Assembly (NCBI RefSeq): GCF_900113665.1 | Contig: NZ_FOQD01000011.1 | Span: 62,001 to 126,000, forward strand | Origin: Planctomicrobium piriforme | GTDB lineage: Bacteria > Planctomycetota > Planctomycetia > Planctomycetales > Planctomycetaceae | Direction of reading: 5' to 3' | Length of the DNA stretch: 64,000 nt | Part shown: in pieces, positions 54,848 through 62,051 of the stretch | Layout: the number at the start of each line of letters is the position of its first letter | Numbering within the stretch: position 1 is the stretch's first letter | Position numbers and translations under genes: made by a program | The notes under the pieces: generated by a model | Seen by the model: the letters and a program-made list of their open reading frames with translations, nothing else | The model's database searches: none | Told to the model about the DNA's origin: nothing

Positions 54848-54880
54848 TGTTTCGAATTTCGTGCTTCGGATTTCGAATTT
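54848..54880. repeat. AT-rich GAATTTCG repeat between convergent genes
   Basis: TGTTTCGAATTTCGTGCTTC then GGATTTCGAATTT matches the words at 9524-9609 and 56654-56680. It sits between the convergent hisA and methylene-H4MPT dehydrogenase stops. Confidence 0.6.
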
Positions 54881-54887
54881 CCAACTC

Positions 54888-55742
54888 TCACAGATTCCCA
54901 CTCAGCGCATAAATCGCATCAGTGTCGAGCACCAGGTTATTGGCCGTAAAGAGTTTCTCAATGGCCGCTCTGTGCAGCTTCATTTTAAAGCCTCCCACGC
55001 CGAGCGCTCCGTAGACGGCGATGCCGTTGTGGTCGACCGCCTGATCCGTCGGGGCGATGCCTTCGAGTCCGACCGGTGGCACGGCATTCAGGTCGATAGC
55101 GACTTTCAGCGTCTCGACGCTCTGCCATTCGTCGGCGGTGAGGAACGAAACGCCGGCAGCGCCCGCGGCGAAGAGCATTTCAATGCTGTCGACAGCGGCA
55201 GCCAGGCCATCGTCGGACCATTCACAGGGGGTGACGGTGGCCCCCTCGACCCGGCCGCGTATGAGGGCAGCGGTCGATTCGGCCCGCTGGGCGGTGCGAG
55301 AAGCAACTCGTACCCGAGTGCCCTGTGAGGCGAGAATTTGTGCGGTGCGCTGCCCGACGGGTCCAGTCCCGCCCAGCACGAGTGCGTCGTTTTCTTTGAG
55401 AGCAATGTGCTTCGACGCCAGTCGCACGGCAGCGGCAGCGGTGGTCGACGATCCGCTGGGATCGAGCATGACTGACACCCGCATCGGGCCGAAGAAGGTC
55501 TGCGAGACCTTGGCAAAAACTTTTTCCGCCGCCTGCACGTCGCTGCCGCCGATGAAGATGGCGGTGTTGGCGAGTTCTTTCGGGCCGCGGGTGAAGATCG
55601 CTCCATGCACCAGCGACTCGACGTTGTCAGGCGTGACGCCCCCGTAGGCCAGGACTTCTTCCGCGCCGGCGTCAATGGCGACCACGCGGTCGAATGAGGA
55701 AGGAATCGGATCGGTGTCCAGTTGCAACAGGATCCGCTTCAT
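54888..55742 (-). CDS. NAD(P)-dependent methylene-tetrahydromethanopterin dehydrogenase
   Basis: A 284-aa enzyme of the MtdA/MtdB type that oxidises methylene-H4MPT to methenyl-H4MPT. The N-terminal domain has QLDTDPIPSSFDRVVAIDAG and AYGGVTPDNVESLVHGAIFT. The nucleotide-binding site is LVLGGTGPVGQRTAQILASQ with VRVASRT after it. In planctomycetes such genes belong to an H4MPT C1 pathway. fae lies directly upstream on the same strand. ATG 55742 is chosen; the frame is open further to 55844. Confidence 0.85.
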   Translation of the reverse strand: MKRILLQLDTDPIPSSFDRVVAIDAGAEEVLAYGGVTPDNVESLVHGAIFTRGPKELANTAIFIGGSDVQAAEKVFAKVSQTFFGPMRVSVMLDPSGSSTTAAAAVRLASKHIALKENDALVLGGTGPVGQRTAQILASQGTRVRVASRTAQRAESTAALIRGRVEGATVTPCEWSDDGLAAAVDSIEMLFAAGAAGVSFLTADEWQSVETLKVAIDLNAVPPVGLEGIAPTDQAVDHNGIAVYGALGVGGFKMKLHRAAIEKLFTANNLVLDTDAIYALSGNL

Positions 55743-55779
55743 CGAACATCCTTTCAGAGCGAAAATCACCGGTGGGTGC

Positions 55780-55883
55780 CACTGCTCTGTGAGCAGTGCC
55801 GAACTTCGAATGGGACTCAACTGCGGGACGCATGCTGAAGTCACTCAGCGTCCAACTGCATTCGCACGGCTCGCAGAGCCGTG
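55780..55883. repeat. Two related hairpins upstream of the H4MPT dehydrogenase gene
   Basis: CACTGCTC-TGT-GAGCAGTG (55780-55798) and CACGGCTC-GCA-GAGCCGTG (55865-55883) are perfect 8-bp stems with 3-nt loops, both next to a GGTGCCAC/GTGGCACC-type word. The single stem difference (T/A against G/C) is compensated. They lie in the gap between fae and the dehydrogenase gene. Confidence 0.65.
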
Positions 55884-55983
55884 GCACCCGAATATTGAGT
55901 CCTGACTCTGTACTCACCGGTTCAAAAATTGAGCCGCACGGACAGCACCCGTGCAGCTCAATGAGAAATCACGCAGACGTCGT

Positions 55984-56484
55984 TCAGCTCTTCTTGAAGA
56001 AGGGATGGCTGGACGTGTCTTTCTTGGCCAGCATTTCGGTCGCGCTGGGCTCGTCTTTCATCGCCCGTTCGATCGACAGCTTGGTCGCTTCGTAGTTGTA
56101 CTGATAGATCTTCTGGTCGTCGGCCGCTTCCCAGTGAATGAACACACCGCAGACGATGCAGAGCTTGTCGGCCTGGTCTTTGGGGATGGCGCCCGACTTC
56201 ACGCAATCGGCGACGGCGTCGGCGACGGCTCGCTGGGCGGGGCCGAACATCTGCACGGCCTGCTTGGCCCCTTTGATCGTGACCTTGGTGATCATCACGG
56301 TGGCCGGCTTGACCACGAGGTTCGGTTCCAGCACGGCCAGCAGGTTGCTGTGACCGTGAGACTGCGTGGCGAGGGCGCTGGCAAAGGCGACTCCCACCGG
56401 GCCGCTCTTGTCGCCGATCAACAGATCGATATGGGCGACTTCATTGCCTTCGCCCACCAAAGCTTCACCAACATGAAAGGACAT
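55984..56484 (-). CDS. fae: Formaldehyde-activating enzyme
   Basis: A 166-aa enzyme that condenses formaldehyde with tetrahydromethanopterin. The start SFHVGEALVGEGNEVAHIDL places His18 at the catalytic position (His17 in Methylobacterium), followed by GPVGVAFASALATQSHGHSN and KPATVMITKVTIKGAKQAVQ. Length fits the 170-aa family. AGGAG precedes ATG 56484 at good spacing, while 18 more residues are open upstream. It probably forms one transcript with the H4MPT dehydrogenase gene, 241 nt downstream. Confidence 0.95.
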   Translation of the reverse strand: MSFHVGEALVGEGNEVAHIDLLIGDKSGPVGVAFASALATQSHGHSNLLAVLEPNLVVKPATVMITKVTIKGAKQAVQMFGPAQRAVADAVADCVKSGAIPKDQADKLCIVCGVFIHWEAADDQKIYQYNYEATKLSIERAMKDEPSATEMLAKKDTSSHPFFKKS

Positions 56485-56615
56485 GCGCTGCTCCTGATTC
56501 CGCATCAATTCAAAGACATGTGTCAAAAACGGATTCATACCAGCGTGAGGGGCCGAATTCCAGTGAACCGGCGGAGTGATCGGCGACAGCGTTGATGGGA
56601 AAATTTCATTTCAGG

Positions 56616-56680
56616 CTGTCCCCTATCCCCTAACCCCTTATCCCTCTGCGCCAGATTTCGGATTTCGTGCTTCGAATTTT
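56616..56680 (+). repeat. C-rich tract followed by GATTTCG repeat, upstream of the CPBP gene
   Basis: CTGTCCCCTATCCCCTAACC then CCTTATCCCT (56616-56646) is a C-rich tract ending 82 nt before the CPBP ATG. GATTTCGGATTTCGTGCTTC (56654 onward) is the AT-rich word seen at 9524 and 54848. The two families sit side by side here. Confidence 0.6.
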
Positions 56681-56728
56681 CTTCCGTTGCCTGCAAACAA
56701 CAGTCCGCACTCCCTAGAGTGAAAGGCC

Positions 56729-57568
56729 ATGGAACCTGAAAAAGTGGAAGAACTGAAGGGGACTCAATTCTCCGGGGTGCTCACGCTGGCGCTGCTGGCG
56801 TCGAGTGCCACGCTGTGGATTGGAATCATCCAGCGCTGGCGGCGGGGCGAGCCGATTCTGCCGGCTCGTTTTCGCTCATTGAAAGTTCGTGTCCCCAAGC
56901 TCGCCGTCGGACTGATGGTGATTTATCTCGGCATCAGTCTAGTGGCGATCGCGGGATCGCACGGCAAGACCGTGGATGTCCTCTCGCCCGACGTCGCCCA
57001 CAACATGCTGCTGGCAGTACTGATCGACGGCGTCGTCACGATCCCGCTGATGCTGATGGCCCTGCTCGGCGGGCAACATTCGCAGGCAGACGTGGTTCGC
57101 CTGGGCTTTCGCAGCGACGATATTTGGGGTCAGTTACGAGATGGTTTTCGCGGATTTCTGGCCGCAGCGCTGCCGGTGACGCTCGTCTTGCTGGCGACTT
57201 CACCGCTGCGCAGTGATGAGAACCTGCATCCGTTTCTTCGCATTTTGAATGACGAGGGGCATACCAGGGAACGACTGCTAATCCTACTGACAGCGGGGAT
57301 TCTCGCCCCATTGAAAGAGGAGCTCCTCTTTCGGGTGGTCCTTCAGAACTGGCTGACGCAATATTTTCCCGCTGCGTTCGCGATCGTGTTCACTTCGGTC
57401 GTCTTTGGCGCGATTCACGGGTATCCCGACTGCTTTCCGATTGCAGTGCTGTCGCTGGTCCTGGGAATCGTCTACCACCGCCGCCGCAGCTACCTGGCCG
57501 TGGTCACTCTGCATGGCCTGTTCAACGGGTATAATCTGCTGGCAACAATGCTCTCCGGCGGGGCGTGA
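56729..57568 (+). CDS. CPBP-family intramembrane glutamic endopeptidase
   Basis: A 279-aa membrane protein with about eight helices. The active-site motifs of the CPBP (Rce1-like) family are present: APLKEELLFRVVLQ (E-E-x3-R), VFGAIHG and HGLFNGYN (H-x3-N). It should cleave peptides within the membrane. In bacteria it is often linked to peptide maturation or self-immunity, but no bacteriocin gene is nearby. It has no clear ribosome-binding site at its ATG. Confidence 0.88.
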   Translation: MEPEKVEELKGTQFSGVLTLALLASSATLWIGIIQRWRRGEPILPARFRSLKVRVPKLAVGLMVIYLGISLVAIAGSHGKTVDVLSPDVAHNMLLAVLIDGVVTIPLMLMALLGGQHSQADVVRLGFRSDDIWGQLRDGFRGFLAAALPVTLVLLATSPLRSDENLHPFLRILNDEGHTRERLLILLTAGILAPLKEELLFRVVLQNWLTQYFPAAFAIVFTSVVFGAIHGYPDCFPIAVLSLVLGIVYHRRRSYLAVVTLHGLFNGYNLLATMLSGGA

Positions 57569-57585
57569 AGAGATTTCAGCCATAG

Positions 57586-57658
57586 GTGGCACAGACATTT
57601 CTGTCTGTGCAAACAAGGGCTTTTTGACTGAAAACTGATTACTGAAAACTGACCACTT
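57586..57658. repeat. Dispersed hairpin copy 2 followed by an ACTGAAAACTGA tract
   Basis: GGTGGCACAGACATTTCTGT then CTGTGCAAA (57586-57613) repeats the hairpin at 47076. Directly after it, TGACTGAAAACTGATTACTG and AAAACTGACCACT (57622-57658) form a tandem-like tract also seen near 28050 and 62000. It ends 7 nt before the next ATG. Confidence 0.65.
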
Positions 57659-57665
57659 CCCTCCA

Positions 57666-58322
57666 ATGAACATCATCCCCTCGGCATTTCTGTTCCGCTA
57701 CACGCTGCCTGTTCAACGGGTGGACCGTCTGCCGCGGGCGAAGCCGCCGTTGTTGAAATTGCCTGAGAGCTGTGCCCTCCCCTGGCCTTCGGTGCTGGAC
57801 GGCGGTCATGCGTTTGCGAGTCTGGCGGTGGCCTGGAACCCGGAGGGGCTGGGTTTTGAAATCAATGTCACCGGCAAGCCTGGCAAGCCGTTTTGCGTGC
57901 CTGAGGCGATTTCTTCCTCGGATTCGCTGCTGATCTGGATCGACACCCGTGACACGCAATCGCAGCATCGCGGGTCGCGGTTCTGCCATCATTTTGTCGC
58001 CTTGCCGACCGGCGGGGGCGACAGCGGACTGGAGCCGGTGATTCGTCAACTGCCAGTCCCCCGCGCACGGGAAGACTCCCCGGACGCCGACCCGGAAACC
58101 TTGCTGGTGGAATCGGAGATTCGCAAAGACGGTTACCGTCTGGCAGTCTGGCTCCCGCGAGAGGCCCTGCACGGCTACGAACCCGGTTCACAAAGCCGGC
58201 TCGGATTCTATGCGGCCGTCCACGACACGAATCTCGGCCTGCAAACCCTCACCGTGGGCCCGGAATTCCCCTTCGAAGCCGACCCCAGCCAATGGGTGAG
58301 TTTGGAGATGGTTGAAGGTTGA
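57666..58322 (+). CDS. Hypothetical protein, CBM9-like fold
   Basis: A 218-aa soluble protein. The strand pattern FASLAVAWNPEGLGFEINVT, SSSDSLLIWIDTRDTQSQHR, YRLAVWLPREALHGYEP and RLGFYAAVHDTNLGLQ resembles CBM9-like/DOMON-like beta sandwiches, which bind sugars or haem. No signal peptide is visible, so it is probably cytosolic. The assignment is by fold pattern only. Its ATG follows a repeat tract, and no purine-rich ribosome-binding site is visible. Confidence 0.55.
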   Translation: MNIIPSAFLFRYTLPVQRVDRLPRAKPPLLKLPESCALPWPSVLDGGHAFASLAVAWNPEGLGFEINVTGKPGKPFCVPEAISSSDSLLIWIDTRDTQSQHRGSRFCHHFVALPTGGGDSGLEPVIRQLPVPRAREDSPDADPETLLVESEIRKDGYRLAVWLPREALHGYEPGSQSRLGFYAAVHDTNLGLQTLTVGPEFPFEADPSQWVSLEMVEG

Positions 58323-58369
58323 TGGTTTAGGGTTGAAGGTGAAAACGCAGAACGACGCATTTGCCATCT

Positions 58370-58394
58370 CCTGACCCCTAACTCCTAACCCCTC
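58370..58394 (+). repeat. C-rich leader tract upstream of a GT4 gene
   Basis: CTGACCCCTAACTCCTAACC then CCTC is a worn CCCCTAA-type tandem. It ends 59 nt before the GTG at 58454, which does have AAGGAG of its own. Confidence 0.65.
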
Positions 58395-58453
58395 TTCTTC
58401 GGCATCCCGATTGCACACTCCCCTTCGGCACATTCGCTTCAAGGAGCTGTCGC

Positions 58454-59761
58454 GTGAAGATTCTGATGGTGACCAACGTTTACACCCCGCAGATTGGCGG
58501 GGTGACTCGTAGCGTGCAGCAGTTCAGCGAAGAATATCGGGCTCAGGGGCACGAGGTGCTGGTGATCGCCCCGGAATACGAAACGATGCCGGAAGGGGAA
58601 ACCGGCGTGCTGCGGATTCCGGCGATTCCGAAGTTCTATCTGAACGTCTACCCGTTGCCGTTACCGCTCACTCCGGCGGTGCTGCCTGAGGTTCGCAAGT
58701 TCGGGCCGCAGATTGTGCATGTGCATCACCCGTTTCTACTGGGCAGCACCGGACAACTGATCGCGGCCGACCTGAACGTGCCGCTCGTCTATACGCATCA
58801 CACGCGGTATTCGTACTACATCGAAACCAAAACGAATTGGCCCCGCCCGATCGAGGAAGGGATCGTCGAACTCATCACCGGGTTCTGCGAATTGTGCGAC
58901 GGCGTCGTCTCTCCCAGCGCCGGCATCACGGAAATGCTCCAGTCCCGCGGGGTGACCACACGGATTGAAGTGATCCCGACCGGAGTTGATGTCAACCGGT
59001 TTGCGAAGGCCGACGGCAGCGCCTTGCGGAAGCGGCTGCAGCTTCCGGACGACGCCTTCATCGTGGGGCACGTCGGTCGACTCGGCCCGGAGAAGAACTG
59101 CGATTTCCTCTGCGAGGCCGTCCGCGAGTTTCTGAACAAGAACTCGAAAGCGATCTTCGTTGTGGTCGGAGATGGCCCGGAGCGAGCGGCCCTGGAACAG
59201 TCGTTTGGGGACGAACTGGGTGGCCGGGTGCATTTTCTCGGATTTTGCGAAGGGGACGATCTGATCAACGCCTATGCCGGATTCGATGTCTTTGCCTTCG
59301 CTTCGCATTCTGAAACGCAGGGGATGGTGCTGGGCGAGGCAATGGCCGCCGGCACACCGGTCGTCGCCGTGAAAGGGACCGGGGTCATCGATATCGTCCA
59401 TGACGGCCAGAACGGGCGGATGATTCCAGAGGACGACGTTTCCGCGTTCGTGGCCGCCCTCGAATCGATGGCCGCCGCCAGCCCTCAACAGCGTCAGGCC
59501 TGGCGGGAAGCCGCCCTGAAAACCGCACACGAGTTCTCGCAAGAACGCTGTGCGAAGAAAATGCTCGATTTCTACGCCGACCTGATCCGCCATCCCCGTC
59601 CCCGAGTGACCAGCGACTGGGAACGTTTGCAGCGAAACTGGGATGCAGGCTGGCAGCGCTGGCGAAATCGGGCCAATGCCATCGCCGCCGCTGTGCAGGA
59701 ATCACTGCGAACTACCCCCTCTGACGAGACCGAAACGGCTCCAGCCACGCCAGGGGTGTAG
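58454..59761 (+). CDS. GT4-family glycosyltransferase (diacylglycerol glucosyltransferase-like)
   Basis: A 435-aa GT-B enzyme. The N-terminus MKILMVTNVYTPQIGGVTRS and IVHVHHPFLLGSTGQLIAAD, then YTHHTRYSYYIETK, are the features of GT4 enzymes close to bacterial diacylglycerol and mannosyl-lipid glycosyltransferases. The donor half has GHVGRLGPEKNCDFLCEAV and FASHSETQGMVLGEAMAAGT. GTG 58454 has AAGGAG 7 nt upstream. The last 50 residues are a Pro/Thr-rich extension. The acceptor is uncertain. Confidence 0.9.
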   Translation: MKILMVTNVYTPQIGGVTRSVQQFSEEYRAQGHEVLVIAPEYETMPEGETGVLRIPAIPKFYLNVYPLPLPLTPAVLPEVRKFGPQIVHVHHPFLLGSTGQLIAADLNVPLVYTHHTRYSYYIETKTNWPRPIEEGIVELITGFCELCDGVVSPSAGITEMLQSRGVTTRIEVIPTGVDVNRFAKADGSALRKRLQLPDDAFIVGHVGRLGPEKNCDFLCEAVREFLNKNSKAIFVVVGDGPERAALEQSFGDELGGRVHFLGFCEGDDLINAYAGFDVFAFASHSETQGMVLGEAMAAGTPVVAVKGTGVIDIVHDGQNGRMIPEDDVSAFVAALESMAAASPQQRQAWREAALKTAHEFSQERCAKKMLDFYADLIRHPRPRVTSDWERLQRNWDAGWQRWRNRANAIAAAVQESLRTTPSDETETAPATPGV

Positions 59762-59779
59762 GTCGAAAGCAAAAAAGTT

Positions 59780-59929
59780 TTGACCACGAAAACGACGAAA
59801 GACACGAAAAAGAAGAGCTCAAGCGAGAAAGTCGAGCGCCGTTCTTTGATTTTGATGCAGGGAAAACTAAGGGTGCGGCGACCCAACAGAATTGAATTTT
59901 TTCGTGTCTTTCGTCCTTTTCGTGGTCAA
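59780..59929. repeat. Long inverted repeat, ACGAAA-rich arms
   Basis: The left arm TTGACCACGAAAACGACGAA... (59780-59811) and the right arm ...TTTCGTCCTTTTCGTGGTCA (59896-59929) are almost perfect complements over about 32 nt, around an 84-nt core. It lies directly after the GT4 stop. It could end transcription or be a small mobile remnant. Confidence 0.7.
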
Positions 59930-60099
59930 CTCTCTGGAATTGAATTTCCTCACATCGATTTGCACTGTGGTGTGACCATTCCGGAGTTTTCAAAATGTGT
60001 CGGGCGGACGCGACAGGCGACCGGCAGTCACTAAGATAGTGGGATTCCCCGGTCAGTGAGGGGCGGGGAACTGGTGATTCAGAACGAAATTGAGACGTT

Positions 60100-61113
60100 A
60101 TGCCTTGGTGGATTTACGCGGCATTCGTGCTGCTGGTGACGACGCTGATTGTCCTCGACCTGAGCGTATTGCATCGGGGCGAAAAGCGGATCTCCGTCAA
60201 AAAAGCCCTGGGATGGACCTGTTTCTGGATCTCCCTGGCGATGCTTTTCAACGTCTTCATCTACTTCCTCTACGACGGCCGCTTGCTGCCGAACTGGATG
60301 ACGGGCGAACACGCCAGCGGCAGAGATGCGGCGATTCAGTTCTTCACCGGATATCTGCTCGAGTACTCGCTGTCGGTCGACAACATTTTTGTGATCGCCC
60401 TGATCATCGAGGCGTTTCGCGTGCCGTCCGAGCATCAGCACCGGCTGCTGTTCTGGGGCATCCTAGGAGCGGCCCTGCTCCGCGGCGTGATGATTCTCGC
60501 CGGTGCCACGCTGATGGAACACTTCGAATGGACGATGTACTTCTTCGGCGCATTGCTGATCTTCTCGGCCCTTCGCATGGCCTTCGCCGATGAAGAAGAC
60601 TTCGACCCGAACAAGAGCTTTGTGATGAAGACGGCCAGGAAGCTCTTTCCGGTGACGCACGAATATCACGGCAAGAACTTCTTCATCATTCAAGAGGGCA
60701 AGAAGGTCGCCACGCCGATGCTGCTGGCCCTGATTCTGATCGAAAGCTGCGACGTGATGTTCGCGGTCGATTCGATCCCGGCGGTGTTCGGCGTCACTCA
60801 GGATCCGTTCCTCGTCTTCACGTCGAACATCTTCGCCATCCTCGGGCTGCGTTCGCTGTACTTCGCCCTCGCCGGCATGATGGCCGACTTCCATTATCTG
60901 AAGATGGCCCTGGTGGTGCTGCTGATTTTCATCGGCGTGAAAATGCTGCTGGAGCACTGGCTGGGAGTTTGGATCCCGAATTGGGATGAGATCAAGAACG
61001 TGGCGTCGCTCGGGGTCATCGCGGTGATCCTCGGCGCCGGCATTGTTGCTTCAATGCTGCACAAACCGAAGCCGAAACCGCCCGCAGAAACGCCGGAAAC
61101 ACCGGCTGTTTAG
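60100..61113 (+). CDS. TerC-family membrane protein
   Basis: A 337-aa integral membrane protein with about eight or nine helices. The TerC/Alx signature is present: FTGYLLEYSLSVDNIFVIAL and ALILIESCDVMFAVDSIPAV, two related segments with acidic residues in the membrane that fit metal transport. Relatives export Mn2+ or load exported metalloproteins. A tail (KPKPKPPAETPETPAV) ends it. I looked for a yybP-ykoY manganese riboswitch upstream and saw none. Confidence 0.92.
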   Translation: MPWWIYAAFVLLVTTLIVLDLSVLHRGEKRISVKKALGWTCFWISLAMLFNVFIYFLYDGRLLPNWMTGEHASGRDAAIQFFTGYLLEYSLSVDNIFVIALIIEAFRVPSEHQHRLLFWGILGAALLRGVMILAGATLMEHFEWTMYFFGALLIFSALRMAFADEEDFDPNKSFVMKTARKLFPVTHEYHGKNFFIIQEGKKVATPMLLALILIESCDVMFAVDSIPAVFGVTQDPFLVFTSNIFAILGLRSLYFALAGMMADFHYLKMALVVLLIFIGVKMLLEHWLGVWIPNWDEIKNVASLGVIAVILGAGIVASMLHKPKPKPPAETPETPAV

Positions 61114-61114
61114 C

Positions 61115-61133
61115 CGCACACTTTAAGTGTGCG
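61115..61133 (+). terminator. Stem-loop after terC-family gene
   Basis: CGCACACTT-T-AAGTGTGCG is a 9-bp palindrome starting 2 nt after the TAG stop. Its tight centre means fewer pairs in practice, and no T-run follows. A terminator or mRNA-stability element is likely. Confidence 0.45.
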
Positions 61134-61277
61134 TCTAAACGGGAGCCCTCGATCACGCAAGTGCCAGCCACCAGAGTGTGAGTCTGTATGGTCCTTCTGC
61201 GATTGTTTCGAAAAAGTTCGTGATACACGGTCCTCAACTGCGCCTGGTCGATACCGACCAGTCTCAGCGAGGCGCCG

Positions 61278-61547
61278 ATGGAATTACTCAAGCACCGTGG
61301 CAATCTGTTGCTGCTGCTGTTGTTTCTTGCCTATGCAGGCGTTAACTGGCTGGCGATGAGGCTCGGAGTCTCATTCGACAGAGTCATGTTCGCCGCATGG
61401 TCGCCCTTCGTCGCTGCGTTTCTCGCCCTTGCTGTTCAATGGATCACTTGGCACAAGGCCTTTTCGAGTGCGGCGATCTTTCTGTTCATTGTCGCCGTGT
61501 TTGCGGCAGCGGTCCGCAATGTCCATTTCTTAACAGTCAGTTGTTGA
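61278..61547 (+). CDS. Small membrane protein, paralogue of the next gene
   Basis: An 89-aa protein with three hydrophobic segments (about 9-28, 38-55 and 64-80). GCGAGG lies upstream of ATG 61278. The start MELLKHRGNLLLLLLFLAYA is alike to MESLKHPGNYLLLALFLINA of the next gene, and both end in NVHFLT/NVYFLT. They are tandem paralogues of unknown function. Confidence 0.6.
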   Translation: MELLKHRGNLLLLLLFLAYAGVNWLAMRLGVSFDRVMFAAWSPFVAAFLALAVQWITWHKAFSSAAIFLFIVAVFAAAVRNVHFLTVSC

Positions 61548-61647
61548 GCCTTTGCCATACAGATGCGTTTGGGAAGGCCTTTCGCTTTTTGCGGAAAAGA
61601 TTCGTAGACACAGAGGCGGCAAAGATTGAAGCACGAGCGAGGCATTG

Positions 61648-61929
61648 ATGGAGTCACTGAAGCATCCGGGCAATTACCTGCTCCTGGCGTTGTTCCTCAT
61701 TAATGCTGCGGTCAACTGGTCCGCGCTTCAAGTTGAGTCGTCCATTCAGATGGCTTACGTCTTTCTCTTTCCGGCCCCGTTTCTGCTATGTGCTGGCGTG
61801 CTGGCTGCCCAGTTGTTGTCGGGGCAGCAACTCTTCCTCTGGCGTTCAGTCGTTGTGTTTCTGTTCGGATTGTTTGTAGCCACCGTCTGCAATGTTTATT
61901 TCTTGACGCAGATCGCGGGCAGCGTATAA
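61648..61929 (+). CDS. Small membrane protein, paralogue of the previous gene
   Basis: A 93-aa protein with the same three-helix layout as the gene at 61278 and matching end motifs, but clearly diverged in the middle. GAGCGAGG precedes ATG 61648. The gap between the two is 100 nt. No function assigned. Confidence 0.6.
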   Translation: MESLKHPGNYLLLALFLINAAVNWSALQVESSIQMAYVFLFPAPFLLCAGVLAAQLLSGQQLFLWRSVVVFLFGLFVATVCNVYFLTQIAGSV

Positions 61930-62051
61930 GAAAACAGGGGCTCACACGGCGACCGCCAGAGAACGAAGCGTGAGCGAAGTTCGTCGTAGCGGTCAGCAGT
62001 CAAAAATTGCTGAAAGCTGATCGCTGAAAGCTGACCGCTCCCCTCTCCCAC

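Noticed and set aside
60030..60099. Possible yybP-ykoY manganese riboswitch before the terC-family gene
   Set aside because: A GGGGATTCC/GGGGCGGGG-type GC hairpin is present, but the conserved riboswitch core is not recognisable.
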